A stretch of DNA of 64,000 bases from Muscardinus avellanarius (lineage: Eukaryota > Chordata > Mammalia > Rodentia > Gliridae). Below are positions 45,681 through 57,957 of the stretch, piece by piece. The stretch lies in assembly GCA_963383645.1 (NCBI GenBank), contig OY726563.1, positions 28,118,821 through 28,182,820 of the forward strand. The letters are read 5' to 3'. A program made the translations under genes and the position numbers. The notes under the pieces were generated by a model. That model was given only the letters and a program-made list of their open reading frames with translations. It was not told the DNA's origin and did no database searches. How positions within the stretch are numbered: the stretch's first letter is position 1; every line of letters starts with the position of its first letter.

Positions 45681-46045
45681 AACAAATATCTTTTAAAACA
45701 AGCTTGGGAGTTTAAATATTATTTTCTAAGATAAGAGTTGAGAAATCTTTTCTTAAAGGATCCTTTAACAAGGGGTTTAGGCTTGCCAGCTATAATGTAT
45801 CTGTATCAGCTTATAATTAAATCCATGAAAGTAGCTTTATACAATACTAAATCAACAGGCTTGGCTGTGTTCCAATAAAATTTTGTTTACCAACTAGATA
45901 GCCTGGCTACTGGGTTTAGTTTTCCAAAGATCCCTATTCTTCAAGTTGTGATACCTTTGAAGGATTTGAAGACTTTCTGTCTAATGAACTGGCCATTTTA
46001 TCTTTGAAAATATGGATCTGTAGCTATAAAAGGGGAAAAAATATT
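45681..46045. other. Non-repetitive stretch
   Basis: Nothing supported. Confidence 0.4.
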
Positions 46046-46125
46046 GTGGACTATGTGTGTAACTCAGTGGTAGAGCACTGACTTAGCAAGTGTCAGGCCC
46101 TAGGTTTCTCCTTAGCATCACAAAA
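46046..46125 (+). repeat. ID-type tRNA-derived SINE
   Basis: 'gtaactcagtggtagagcactgacttagcaagtg' in sense is the classic ID layout, with the B-box worn ('aggtttctcc'). Confidence 0.8.
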
Positions 46126-47174
46126 TGTGTTATTTGTAAAAATAAAGTATAAAATAATTATAATATTAAACAGGACATAATGAATTAATTTGGAGCTATT
46201 CCCACTTTTCAAAGTTGCCCCCAAATTATATAAATTCCAACCCAGTTTTACATATATCTTCCTCTTCTAGAATATCAATGAAATGCTTTAGAGAAGAAAT
46301 CTGAAGACTATCTTTGTTAAGAAATCAATGGTGGCTTTAGGAAAATGAAGGGACAAATATAATAGTGAAGAGAATGAGAGATTTTTGTGTAAGACACTCC
46401 ACAATGCTATACTGTACAGTATAAGAAAATTGGGCAAAGAAAGAGATATAAAAATATTTAATCTTTTTTTAATTGAGTTGCTCTTAATGTCTTCATAGTA
46501 AATGATTAAAATTTAGGTTCCTTTCCAAATTACTTTAGGATGGTTAACTGTGCTTTCTAAATTGCATGCCCATCCAAAGACTTCTACATACATGGTAGCC
46601 TAAATTAACCAGTATTTCTTAAAAGTGTTTAGTGGTTGGTCACCAATTTTACTTTCAATAAAATTTAAAAGATAATGGAAAAGTATCATAGATATTATCA
46701 ACAAAAAATCGGCATTAAATTTTTTTTGGAAAGATGTAAAGCTATGAGGATATTGTTATATTTTAGCTGATGAACTAATAAAATTTTCAATATAACAAGC
46801 AGCCTTTCTCCTATAGTGATCCTCAAAGTATACTAGGTAAAAAGGTCTAGGCATGCAAATTACTAACATGTAAACAAGGAAAAATCTCAGCACAGGGACA
46901 ATTGTAGAAGTGTGATTATTCTCTACAACAACATGATTCCGAACTGTACAGATCCCTTTTTCTCTAGGGGAGGGAGAGACTGAGGATTGTCAGGAATGAC
47001 AAATGACCTTTAGGAGAAATTAGTGGATTTGGCAAACATACAGTAATCTGAAACAAAGTATGTCTAACCCTCAAGATAGACAGTGCATTATAAATAATTC
47101 TCAATGGGACCAAAATGGAGGACTATGGCATATAACAAAAGTCCGCTCAGTTGTGCTGACACGCTTCATATGAG
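46126..47174. other. Non-repetitive stretch
   Basis: About 1 kb, nothing supported. Confidence 0.4.
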
Positions 47175-47340
47175 TTTTTTATACTCTTATTGGTGCATTA
47201 TAGTCTCATCTCATCATGTACTTCATAATGGGAGTGATATCCATGCACACAGCACTTGATGAGGTTTACCCCTGCTCCTGTTCTACTGCCCCTTCCCCAT
47301 ATATAATATTGAGATTAGTTAATGAAAGCACAGGGGAAAT
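47175..47340 (-). mobile_element. L1 3' UTR fragment
   Basis: 'cttattggtgcattatagtctc' followed by C-rich 3' UTR. Confidence 0.75.
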
Positions 47341-47635
47341 ATCAGAAGTTTTTGTTTTGTTTTATTTTTTATTTTTTAATTTTTTTTTTTTTTGCTTTAC
47401 TTCTTGGTAAACAAACAAGGGAACTTGGCAGAAAGTGTCTACTTGAGTTAGGGAGAACTTGATTTTGACACTGCTTTTAAGATTTTAAAATTTTCTTTGG
47501 ATAAAATTGCTCAGAATGCCCAAAAAAACCCAACATATTTTGCAGATGCCATTCTCTCAGCCCAAATGGTATCCTCAATTAGTGTAAACATTTACATATA
47601 AATGTATCAAATGCCTACAGTATATGCATGACACT
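47341..47635. other. Unassigned, with a T-rich tract
   Basis: A T-rich run (47356-47392) precedes 'gctttacttcttggtaaac'. It could be another retroposed end; not certain. Confidence 0.3.
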
Positions 47636-47839
47636 TTTTGTGGTGGTAGGGATGGAACCCAGGGCCTTTCTACCTCCGGGCTATACTCCCAGACTTATTT
47701 TGTATTTCATTTGAAAACAGAGTCTCACTAAGTTGCTGAGAGCCTCACTAAGTAGCTGAGGCTGGCTTAGAACTTGTGCGATCCTCCTTTCTCAGCCTCC
47801 CAAGTACTGGGATTACAAGCATGCACCACCAGGCCTGGC
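47636..47839 (-). repeat. B1-ID SINE, first of two at one site
   Basis: Full copy, 'ggaacccagggcc'. Flanked by gcatgacacttttt and gcaagacacttttt. Confidence 0.9.
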
Positions 47840-47856
47840 TTGCAAGACACTTTTTT

Positions 47857-48071
47857 TTTTTTTTTTTGCGGGTCTGGGGGTGGAACCCAGAGGCATTTGA
47901 CCTCCAAGCTACACCCCCTGCCCAATTTTTTATTCTTCATTTTTTTGAAACAAGGTCTCACTGAGTTGTGAAGGGCCTCACTAAGTAGCTGAGGCTGTCT
48001 GCGAACTTTGATCCTCCAGTCTCAGCCTCCCAAATGCTGGGATTACAAGCATGCGCCACCATGCCCGGCTT
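47857..48071 (-). repeat. B1-ID SINE, second of two at one site
   Basis: Full young copy of the 'gcatttgacctcc' subfamily, inserted in the duplicated target of its neighbour. ttgcaagacacttttt occurs on both sides (from 47840 and from 48069). Confidence 0.93.
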
Positions 48072-48785
48072 GCAAGACACTTTTTAAAGCTACTTGATAG
48101 AAGGTATGATATTGGAAGATCAGTCCATGTATTTAATTTTCCCATGGACTAAAGAGGATTATGACAAGTAAATCCACAAGTCAACATTTTACTGTAAGAG
48201 ATATGAGTAACAACTATCCAGGAAGCTTTTATTGTAAATAGCAAGAGAACCTACCTTTTCCTAAGGAGAAAAGGGCATCAAGGAAGAGTTTCTGAAGGAA
48301 CTGAGGAGAAGAGAATAAAAAGAAGTCCTTAAGTGATTAAAAAGATATTTTCAATATTTTATTATGATTCAGTTCTCACAAAAAAGAAAGAAAACTTTCC
48401 AAATCAATAAAACATAAACATATGCCACTTTCAGAATTCCTTGTACCCAAATTTACAGCTTAAAATATTTTCAAAATTATATGTTAATTTAAGGGAGTTT
48501 TTTATGCATCCTACATCATACATCAGTTGCAAATTCATATTAATAATTGTTCAAAACCTTCCCTCCAGCATCGGGTACTTGTGCTTCTTTCCCCTATCCA
48601 AATGTTTCACTAGGTCAGGCTTCCTTTGAGGACAGAGCCCATAATATAGCCATAACAAAACTGAGTGTAAGCAAGAGATGAGATGTAGACTCTGTTACAT
48701 TCTTTGGACAAGGCTAAACAAAGAATAAAAACAAAAAAGAGGGTAATGTTTATCTTATCTGCTCTGAAAAATGTCTAAAAGATTC
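48072..48785. other. Non-repetitive stretch
   Basis: Nothing supported. Confidence 0.4.
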
Positions 48786-48787
48786 TA

Positions 48788-48985
48788 TGCAGCTGGGCCT
48801 GGTGGTACATGTACATGCCTGTAATCTGGTACTTTAGCAGCTGGGCGGGAGGATTTGCAGGTTCAAGACAAGCATCAACAATAGCGAGACTCTCAGCAAC
48901 CTAGTAAGACCCTCTTTTAAAATATAAAAGGAATGGGGATGCAGCTCAGACATAGAATGCCTCTGGATTCAATCCCCAGTACAAC

Positions 48986-49029
<44 letters not shown>

Positions 49030-49050
49030 ACACACACGTGCACACACACA
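48788..49050 (+). repeat. B1-ID SINE with (CA)n tail
   Basis: Full body with B-box 'gattcaatcc', then about 60 bases of CA repeats broken by CGTG steps. Confidence 0.9.
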
Positions 49051-49079
49051 CTGCAGCCCATATAGTTTATATGAGGTGT

Positions 49080-49268
49080 TTGTTTTGGTGGTACTGGGGA
49101 TGGAACCCAGGAGCACTCTACCTCCAAACTACACCTGCAGCCCTGTTTTAGTTTTATTTGACAACAGTGCCTTGCTAAATTGCTGACAGCTAACTGGCTC
49201 TTCCAACTTGAGATCCTCCTGTCTCAATGTCCCATTCACTAGGATTACAGGAAGCTACCACATTAGGC
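49080..49268 (-). repeat. B1-ID SINE
   Basis: 'actggggatggaacccagg' tail, worn head ('ccacattaggcc'). Confidence 0.82.
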
Positions 49269-50345
49269 CTTATCATGTGTTTGAAAGCAAGTTGTCTTGA
49301 AGAGTAAACCCTATGAGTTTTTCTGCTGTGTGTGGTTGTGCATGTGCCTGCATATCTGCACGTGTGCACACCATGCTTGCTTCCATTCACATGCACACAT
49401 ATTTGTGTGTATTTCAATTTAATAAATTTCAGACCAAAAGATGTTGTGAGGAAAGAGCATTATTAAATGTATTTAAAGTCTTCTCAGTCTCTCAAAAGGA
49501 TTTTAACTCATAGAAATAGTCTGTTATTGTATTTTACATTTGAAAAAAGGAGACTTTTTCTAACTTTAAGTTTATATAATTTCATGGTTGTTTTTAGTTT
49601 CAACATCTTAAGGCAGTTCTTCTAAACTCCTGTTTCTGAACTCCCAATAATGTATAAATAACTGATTACTTGCAACCTTTTATTGATGGGCTGTATTCCA
49701 CTCAATGACAACAGCTCCACAGAAATGAACTCAATCTGTCTGTAAATAAGGTGTAAATGTCTCCCCATTTATTGTGTAATAACATATATTTAATAAAATT
49801 CTCTTTAAAATTCATGACTGTCAGGTTTTCAGTACCCCATGATCCTAAATATGTTGATCAAGGGAGTAAAATATGGATTTCAATATTTGTTTATTTACAT
49901 GAACTTTACTCATATTAAGGTCATTGTTGAAAAGTATATTTCTACAAACAGTACACACAAGATATATCAAAAGTGAAAGTTATTATTTTGGCAAGAATGA
50001 AATCCTCTGAGTCAGTTAGCACGTTTCAGTACATATTCAATAATATTAGATTTCCCTATGGATATATCCATGATACTTTTATATTTGCTTTTTATTTCTC
50101 AAAGTCACTGAAAATTATTTTCAAAATATAAGCACATGAATACTTTTGGATTACTTTAATAGCATCTTTCATAATCTAAAGGTCTGTTTCAAGTTCTATT
50201 TGCTGTTAAGAAACCTTCTTCAGTAACAAGTGGTGAGTGATATAATTTATTTCTATAGACCAAGTTTAAGACTGGTGAAAGGAACTTTGTGATGAGGAGA
50301 AATTATAATGACATTTTATCTTCACACATGTATATAAATGATTTA

Positions 50346-50349
<4 letters not shown>
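49269..50349. other. Non-repetitive stretch
   Basis: No supported gene or repeat. Confidence 0.4.

Positions 50350-50380
<31 letters not shown>
50350..50380. repeat. (CA)n microsatellite
   Basis: About 15 CA units. Confidence 0.95.
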
Positions 50381-50383
<3 letters not shown>

Positions 50384-50819
50384 TACTTGTCTGTAAGGAG
50401 ATGAATATTAACATGGAAATATACAGATTCCCTGGAAAATCCTAAATGGAGATCAACTTACTCTGGAAACATGGAAATGCAAATGAGGTAGGTAGGCGGA
50501 ATTGATCTCATTACTAATATAAATTCTTTATATATATTTGCATAATTGAATTAAATTCTTAAAATGTAATAAAAATTGTGTAACTGAATTTGAGAATAAG
50601 TTAATATTTATACAATTATTTTAGATATAGAAGGAAATCAGAAAATGAAATTTAGGACCTCATTTCATACATTTGTTAAATTAATAAGCATATGTTGACA
50701 CTTCATTATTATTCATAGTCCATATTTTATGTTGGAGATCAAACAAAAACAGTGTTATACACAATACGGGTTTGCACAATTTTGTAATAAAATATATCCA
50801 CTTTTAAAGGAAAACATTT

Positions 50820-50905
50820 AGGAGCTAAAGGTAAATCTCAGTGATAAAGTGACTTCTCATCCTGTAAAAGACCTTGGGTTCAATCCCCAGCACCTTAGAC
50901 ACATT
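50820..50905 (+). repeat. ID-type SINE
   Basis: 'taaatctcagtgataaag' (A-box-like) and 'gggttcaatcc' (B-box). Confidence 0.7.
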
Positions 50906-51310
50906 ATATTTAGCAGAATTTATTTGAGCAAAAAAAATAACTCATGAATCCAACAGCTCTCAGAAGAAGAAAAAACACAGAGAGTTCCCTACAGCAATGT
51001 GAGCAATCAGAGTATATATAGACAAAAAAAAGAAAGTGCTATACAGAAACAGTTTGATAGTTTGCTAATCGATATATACTTTAAGTGGACACATTCTGAA
51101 CAATTGACAGACTGAGATTGATTAAAGCCCAACTGCTGTGATTAGCTGAGCTCCAGCTATTTAGTACAATAATATACTTTATACTTTTAATTGGCAATTT
51201 TGCTACTAAGATTTCAGTTCACTATGTCAGGATTACAAGGGTGGAGGCAAATTTAATTTTACAACCATTATAGTATCATATAGAATAGTTTTGCCACCCT
51301 AAGAATTCAC
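50905..51310 (-). mobile_element. Probable solo LTR
   Basis: On the minus strand a TATA-like tctatatatac (near 51015) stands about 90 bases before AATAAA (near 50920), the promoter and poly-A spacing of an LTR. 'cagaatttatttgagcaaaa' on the plus strand is like several ERV LTR ends. Family not identified. Confidence 0.45.
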
Positions 51311-51432
51311 CTGTATTCTTACATTCTCTAATTAATATTTTGCTTTTTAGATATTTTGTAATCATATATCTTGATAAAATTTAGGGTGAGGGAGGAAGAA
51401 GGAGTAGGTGGGAACTGGGGAAAGGCTCAATG

Positions 51433-51437
<5 letters not shown>

Positions 51438-51480
<43 letters not shown>
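51438..51480. repeat. (TA)n microsatellite
   Basis: Lies directly left of an L1 fragment; a second TA tract lies at its right end. Confidence 0.95.
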
Positions 51481-51489
<9 letters not shown>

Positions 51490-52285
51490 AGCATTTCTGT
51501 GGTTAGACTAGTTTCAATTCTTTTGGGTTGATACCCAGGAGTAGTATAACTGGGTCATATGGTAGGTTCATTCCCATTCTTTTGAGAACCCTACACACTA
51601 TTTCCCAAAGTGGTTTCACCAATTCGCAATCCTATCAACAGTGTATCAGAGTTCCTATTTCTCCACCTCTTAATCAGCATTTAACATTGTTTGTATTTTT
51701 AATGAGTACCATTCTAATTGGAGTTAGGCGAAACCTCAGGACAGTTTTTATTTGCATCTTTATGATTGCTAATGATGTTGAATGTATTTTCACATATATA
51801 TTTTCCATTTGTGTTTCGTCTTTTGTGAAGTATCTATTTAGTTCTATTTATTTGTCCATTTTTTAGCAGTAAATTTCTTGAGTTTTCTGTATATTCTAGA
51901 TATCAATTCTCTATCAAAGGAATAGTTGGCAAATATCTTCTCCCATTCTGTTGACTCTCTCTTGAGGTTTTTGACAGTTTTGTTTGCTCCACAGAAGCTC
52001 TTCAGTTTCATGCAATTCCTTGTTTTAATTTCTTGTGCCTTTGGGGTCTTGTTAAGGAAGTTTTTACCTAGGCCTATATGTTAGAGTATTGGTCCTATGC
52101 CTTCTTCAAGTAACTGGAAAGTCTCTGATCTAATTTCCAGGTCTTTTATCCATCCTGAATTGACTTTTGTGCAATTCAAGAAATTGAAAGTGAGATTTAT
52201 TTCCATTTTTATGCATATAGATAACCAGTTTCTCCAACACCATTTGTTGGTCTGTTTTTCACAGATGGTTTCCTGATGTTAAGCA
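51490..52285 (-). pseudogene. L1 ORF2 C-terminal fragment between TA tracts
   Basis: Minus-strand ORF2 C-terminal region recognisable by 'gatgttgaatgtattttcac', 'ctattctagatatcaattctctatc' style blocks and 'cctttggggtcttgttaagg'. It lacks the 3' UTR and poly-A. All frames are broken. Confidence 0.85.
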
Positions 52286-52288
52286 GAA

Positions 52289-52341
<53 letters not shown>
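52286..52341. repeat. (TA)n microsatellite
   Basis: TA tract at the right edge of the L1 fragment. Confidence 0.95.
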
Positions 52342-52343
<2 letters not shown>

Positions 52344-52344
52344 T

Positions 52345-52500
52345 GATTTATTTCATTTGCTTTACATAGAATATCACCTAATCGTTACTAAAATCCATTA
52401 ATTTATTATTATGATTTACAGGAAACTGAACTTAATGGAGATTAAATATCTTTACCAACATAGCTCATGGAGAGGAGAGATCAGAATCCAATTTAATATC
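52345..52500 (+). repeat. Probable MIR relic
   Basis: 'tatcacctaatcgttac', 'ttacaggaaactgaactta' and 'gagatcagaatccaattt' follow the order of MIR core and 3' blocks. Confidence 0.5.
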
Positions 52501-53124
52501 TCCCCCATAAAAATTTCCATACATGGTAATGTCATAGCTAAACTATTCAAATATTTGTTGAGTTTATATTCTGTGAAACATTTAGTGTTAGATAGGAACA
52601 CATAATAAGGTCTGATTCTTTCATTACTGGAGTTTACAATCTGGTAGAAGGTAAATGCACACATTCACCTATTTAGGGTGTAAGTGAAGAAAACTAAGCA
52701 ATTTTTTCTAACATATGTCTATTCAGTATTTAGTATGTTTCAGGAACTAAAAAAGATAAAAACAAGTTGGCCCATTCTTATTGTCTGTAATTTATTAGAG
52801 GAGGAAGTAAAGATGTATGACAGAGCATAACAAATAAAATTTTATTTTAGATGTGTTGGTCAGGAGCTCCTCTCTATGAATGGCATTTAAACTGAGAGTT
52901 TAAGCACAAAAATATTATAATTTTGAGAGAGTTAGAGTAAGTTAGGAAATACCTACCAATTATATTTATGCTGTGCACAATAAGCTGCCAAAGATATTTG
53001 AATAGAAAGATTGCGTTCTAATAGAGGGGTAGGAACTTGTGTTTAACCTAAATATTAAAGAAGCCCCAGAAAATCCTTCCATCGTAGATCCTAACCTCTC
53101 TTCCCAATTCAAATGTCAATATTT
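52501..53124. other. Unassigned, perhaps old MIR/L2-like pieces
   Basis: 'tattcagtatttagtatgtttcag' resembles the opening of old SINE/LINE relics. No gene. Confidence 0.3.
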
Positions 53125-53220
53125 GTTGTGTGTATGTATGTCATTGTCAACATGATTTACATTATGATGTGAGTCTATAGTGCGCCAATAAAAACAAAAA
53201 ATAAAATAAAAAAAATAAAA
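53125..53220 (+). mobile_element. L1 3' end with poly-A
   Basis: Only the last ~70 bases of an L1 ('catgatttacattatgatgtg', 'gcgccaataaaaac') plus an A-rich tail. Confidence 0.85.
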
Positions 53221-54312
53221 GAGAAAGCTGTCTCCCTTTTGTCAGTCTGAAGTCCATGAGGTTTTTTTTTCTTTTTTTTTTTTTGAGGGGTTTGAGCACT
53301 AAGACGTAAACAGAGAAGAAACCAGTTTGAATTTCAGCCAAATTCTTTTCTTGAACGATAGTAATTTTTGTACTATAATTTTAATACCTGATGGATTTCT
53401 CTGAACAGACAATCCAGACTGAATACTCAGTGACTCCAAAAAATGCTGTAATAGTAGTAATTAGCATGAGAGAGGTATGAGGTGAATGATTACTCACCAG
53501 AACCTTTACTTCTTCTGGTGAAATATTGTTCTTCCTCTGGGTTAAAATGGTAGCCCAACTCCCTCTGGCCTTAGGTTGCTGAACAAAATCAACAACTTCA
53601 CTACGAAATGAACATGATAAGTACTAGTCCTAGAAAATAACAAACGATAAATAACAGTTTATTTTCTCTTAAGCTCAGTATCCTCTTTTTCCTATTAGGC
53701 TTAAGGGAGGCAGAATATAGCATTTAAGCATATTTTAGGCCATATTTAGTTCTACCTGCTGCATACAAAATAAACCTCTGAGTGTTGTTCAATTCATTGT
53801 GCACATGAATGGTACTTTCTGAGGTTTTACAATGTACAACCTGTGAATAAGTATATGCTGGCCTGTTTGATTGGGCTTTACTGATATATTATGAACCTTT
53901 GCATTGCTCATTTTTTGTAATTTTTATTCACTGATTTTGAGAAATAAAAATCTAATATCTGTCTCAGCACATCACTGGAGCCACAAATTAATCTTGAACC
54001 GTATTTTTACCCTATTTATATTTATATGTAGGTTACAAGCATAATCACACATGTAATATCTAATTTTGTATTTCTCATAACACTAAAAATGAGATATTTA
54101 TAAATAATGAGGTTGATTTGCTTGTGAATAATAGGGCAGGACCATGCATGGCACACAAGAGTGTAAGATGGCTAAAAAGTGAAGAAAGCCTAGAAACAAC
54201 ACATGCAGTGAAACAGCAATAATAGAAATTTTATCAACCATCTAAAGCTGAGTAAAGCCAGATAGACAGAGAATCAGAAAAATGCTACATTCTTGCAAAA
54301 GCAACACTTTTT
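53221..54312. other. Non-repetitive stretch
   Basis: A T-run at 53263-53284 precedes 'gaggggtttgagcac', possibly a short retroposed end. No gene. Confidence 0.35.
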
Positions 54313-54400
54313 TATTTTTTAATTTTTATTGGTGCATTTTATTTATACATCTTAATGGGATGCAAGGCATACATAGTGACACATCATCCAATTCAAAATT
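54313..54400 (-). mobile_element. L1 3' end fragment
   Basis: T-rich start and 'attggtgcattttatttatac'. Confidence 0.75.
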
Positions 54401-54531
54401 AACACATGTTGATTTCCATATTTAAATAAGGAGATGAAAATAATTCCCAAGTGTTAAGCCCATGTAATTGAAAGGATTATTAATTAATCTGAAAAGCCAT
54501 ATTTATAATGAATACAAATAGTTTTTTCTAG

Positions 54532-54556
54532 CTGGGCATGGTGGCGCACGAATGTA
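54532..54556 (+). repeat. SINE head stub
   Basis: 'agctgggcatggtggcgcac' is the first ~25 bases of a B1 head; the rest is missing. Confidence 0.6.
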
Positions 54557-54986
54557 ACATTAATAAGGTCAAATTAATAAAGCTTGACGTCACATTAATA
54601 CAGCTCAAGAAGAGTATCATAGCTGCTCAGGAAGTGGTTTGAGAAAACTTTTATGTAATTAAAAGATCTTTATTCATTATTGAATATGAGGAGATATCAA
54701 ACCAGATATCAAACCAGACAAAGAAAGACCAATACAGGAAGCTTATTGTCCAGAGGAGAAGCCACTGAATCTATACCATCATGCTCAGAAGGAAAGTCAA
54801 GAGGCAAGATAATTAAATATGAAGCATAGCTATATTTGACAAATTAAGGTAAAGTAATACGTTTCTGAGATGATGAGCCCTATACCATGTCACTTGCTTT
54901 ATAATTGGGATTTAACCATAGCCAAAACAGTCCAGGAAGCTAGAATCAATGACATTCTGAGTCTACTTAAAGGAACACCAATTGTT

Positions 54987-54989
<3 letters not shown>
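54557..54989. other. Non-repetitive stretch
   Basis: Nothing supported. Confidence 0.4.

Positions 54990-55036
<47 letters not shown>
54990..55036. repeat. (TA)n microsatellite
   Basis: Followed within 20 bases by a 24-base SINE head stub on the minus strand ('gtgccaccatgcccagc', 55057-55074). Confidence 0.95.
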
Positions 55037-55041
<5 letters not shown>

Positions 55042-55099
55042 GTATATATATGAGCATGTGCCACCATGCCCAGCAAGAATTAGGTTTTAAAAGTTTCTA

Positions 55100-55312
55100 T
55101 TAAGCCAGGCGTGGTGGCGCACGCTTGTAATCCCCGTGCTTGGGAGGCGGAGACAGGAGGATCGTACAGTTTCAAATCCAGCCTCAGCTACTTAGTGAGG
55201 ATCTCAGTAACTTAGTGAGACCCTGTTTCCAAATAAAATGTAAAATAGGTCTGAGAGGATAGCACTGAGGGAGAAAGCCTAGTACTAGTACCACCAAAAA
55301 AAAAAAAAAAAG
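55100..55312 (+). repeat. B1-ID SINE
   Basis: Full young copy; head 'gccaggcgtggtggcgcac', A16 tail. The flanks aaagtttctatt and aaggtttccatt look like a diverged target duplication. Confidence 0.92.
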
Positions 55313-55570
55313 GTTTCCATTTTCTGGCCATACTCTGAAAAATTAGTTAACCTTATATTTTATGCAAAAACAATTAAAACTTAGCATCCTTGTTTGAAAA
55401 ATGTGAAGAGATGTTCTTATTGAGAATTTGTATCACCCTTTGATTCACTTAGGAAAGCTCCTATTCATCCTTTAAAACCCAATACAGTAATAACCTAATT
55501 AGTGAAATCTATTTTCTTTTCTCCCTCAAATTAAAAAACTCCCTCCTCAAAACTCTGTTAGTAAACATAG

Positions 55571-55800
55571 GTGTTAGCCAGATATGTTGGTGCACACCTG
55601 TAACCCCAAGACTAAGGAGAATGAGACAGAAGGACCACAGGTTTAAGGCCAGTGTCTGTAACTTAGGCTCTCAACAACTTAGTGAGACCATTTCAAAAGA
55701 AAAAAATAAATAAAAGGTTTAGGATATAGCTCAGAGGTATAATGCTTCTGAGTTCAACCTTCAGTATCAAAACAAAACAATACCAACAACAAAAAAAACA
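55571..55800 (+). repeat. Old B1-ID SINE
   Basis: Diverged full copy; tail 'atatagctcagaggtataatg'. Confidence 0.82.
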
Positions 55801-55854
55801 AATGTTATCTCTATGTAGCTCAATTGTTTGTTATAGTCTATAAACAAATCAGTT

Positions 55855-56098
55855 TATTTATTTATGTATTTATGTTTTTATTTATTTATTTATTTATTTG
55901 CAGTACTGGGGATAGAACCCATGGACATTCTATCTCTGAGCTACATCCCCAGACCTATTTTTGATTCTTTATTTTGAAACAGGGTCTCACTGAGTTTCAG
56001 AGGAACTCCCTAAGTAGCTGAAGCTGTCCGCGAACTGGGATCCTCTGTCTCAGCCTCCCAAATGGTGGGATTACAAGTGTGTGCCACCATCCCGGGCT
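55855..56098 (-). repeat. B1-ID SINE with (TTTA)n tail
   Basis: Tail made of TTTA repeats (55855-55900). Flanks acaaatcagttt on both sides. Confidence 0.92.
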
Positions 56099-56532
56099 GA
56101 CAAATCAGTTTTTAAAATGCTTTCACCTTTGCATTCCCAGCTCATAACATGCCTGACAGTGAATAAACACTAAGTACATGAACTGAATTTAATTGGCTAC
56201 TTTGCAGAATATTATTATCAAGATTTCTTGAATTGGGAATACAAATCCATGCTGATATTTTCATATCATTGCTAATTTAAAATAGCCTTCATCAAATTTA
56301 AAACAGACTTCCCTCTGTATATTAAATACTTGCAGTCAGAAATAACAAGTACAATGAGATGTCTTTAAGAAGACCTGGTGGTCTAGCAATTCTGTTCTCA
56401 CCCAAAGACCTGTGGAGATTTGGTTTGGAGGGGAAGATTGATTTTCTGGTTTTGGTTAAATGAGGCATCAAACAAAAGTCAAAAGCATAATATAGACTTG
56501 ACTGTTGACTGCCATACCAGTATAGTCTCAAT
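56099..56532. other. Non-repetitive stretch
   Basis: Nothing supported. Confidence 0.4.
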
Positions 56533-56704
56533 GTTTTTTTTTTTTTTGGTGGTACTGGGGTTCCTGGAAGCCCTTCTACCTCTGGGCTACACTCCCAGAT
56601 CTAGTTTTATACTTTTTTTTTTTTTAATTTGGAAACAGGGTCTCGATCCTCCTGTCTCTGCCTCCCAAGCGCAGGGATTACAAGTGTGCGCCACCACGCC
56701 CAGC
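56533..56704 (-). repeat. B1-ID SINE with internal deletion
   Basis: The 'ggttcct' subfamily; the stretch between 'acagggtctc' and 'gatcctcctgtc' is gone. Flanks tagtctcaat and tagtttcaat. Confidence 0.88.
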
Positions 56705-57502
56705 CTAGTTTCAATTTTTTCATTTCCCTTAGAACAAAAATGCAAGAAAGTCTGCTGCTGTCAGCCCTAGACAAAGCAAAGAGTGTAAGTTTACACAGCT
56801 CCTTAAATTTTTAAACTGTGTTTTGGGAGTGAATATGTGGTTAAATAAACACATGTAGACAGGATTTTTCCCATCAATTGTAGCTTTATTTTAAACCAAT
56901 GTATTGCTTTTCAGTGAAGAATTTATGCACAATGGCCTTTATCTGAAAGATCTTTTAATATGAACATTTCATTAATAAGATTAATAGTAGATTAGAAAGT
57001 CTGATATTTTAGTATTATCTAAATCCCTTTCTGAAAAGTAATGAGGATACATTAATATCACTCAATATTAAACATCTAGGAATTCAGAGGAAAACATCTA
57101 CAATACAACAAAATGAAAAAATATGCATGCAATACTTATTATAACTCTCCATCAGTGAATGGAATAGTCTGTTGTACATAATTTAAGATTGAAATAAGAA
57201 AAGCAAAGAGAAGAGAAAGCTTTTCAGCTAATGCAGTGAGCTGTGCATTATGCTGCTTAAAACTCCTTTGCAAATACTTCTGTGCCTTCCAACTGGATGA
57301 GACATTTATTTTAACACTATTCCTGTCAGTTTTGCTTATTAAAATTAACTGTGAAAATTTCAACCTGCATAGAAACACTTGATTTGAGATCAGGAGGCTT
57401 CTAAAAAGCATATATCTGATCTGGTTTATTTTTATTTTCTCAAAATTTCCTGGAAAAAAAACAATATAAAAATTATGTTCTATTATTTTTATTTTCAAAA
57501 TA
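56705..57502. other. Non-repetitive stretch with one 119-codon frame
   Basis: The minus frame 57139-57498 (119 codons) starts beside an L1 tail. It shows no signal peptide, domain or repeat that I know. In DNA of this composition such a frame can occur by chance, so it is not called as a gene. Confidence 0.4.
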
Positions 57503-57600
57503 TTTTTTAATTTTTATTGGTGCATTGTAGTCATACATCTTAATGGGATGAAAGATGGTGGAGACATACATGCACACCTCACCTAATTAGCTCTTATCCA
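57503..57600 (-). mobile_element. L1 3' end fragment
   Basis: 'attggtgcattgtagtcatac' with the next ~70 bases of 3' UTR; it meets another L1 tail at 57601. Confidence 0.8.
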
Positions 57601-57957
57601 AATATTTTATTGGTGCATTGTAATTGTACATGATATTGAGATTCATAGAGATACATTTATGAAAATAACATGATTTGATCTATTTTGCCCCTAAAACTCT
57701 ACTTCACGTTCCCTCTCTTTCTTTCTCCCCCAATCTACTTCCACTATTATACTGGTCTCTCTCCTATTTTCATGAGATTGATTTTTTTTTCCTATTTTCT
57801 CTAACTTCCATACAAGAGAGAAAACATATGACCTTTGACTTTCTGAATCTGGCTGATCTCATTTAGTGTGCTGTTCTCTAGTTCCATCCATTTCCCTGCA
57901 AATGACATAATTTCATTCTTCTTTATAACTAAAACTCCATTGTGTGTATGTGCTTGA
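57601..57957 (-). mobile_element. Older L1 3' UTR and ORF2 end
   Basis: A second, older L1 tail ('attggtgcattgtaattgtac') running to 'aactccattgtgtgtatg'. It is directly adjacent, so one has inserted next to the other's tail. Confidence 0.75.

Noticed and set aside
57139..57498. 119-codon minus frame
   Set aside because: No recognisable domain, no conservation evidence, and it begins in an L1 tail; chance is sufficient.
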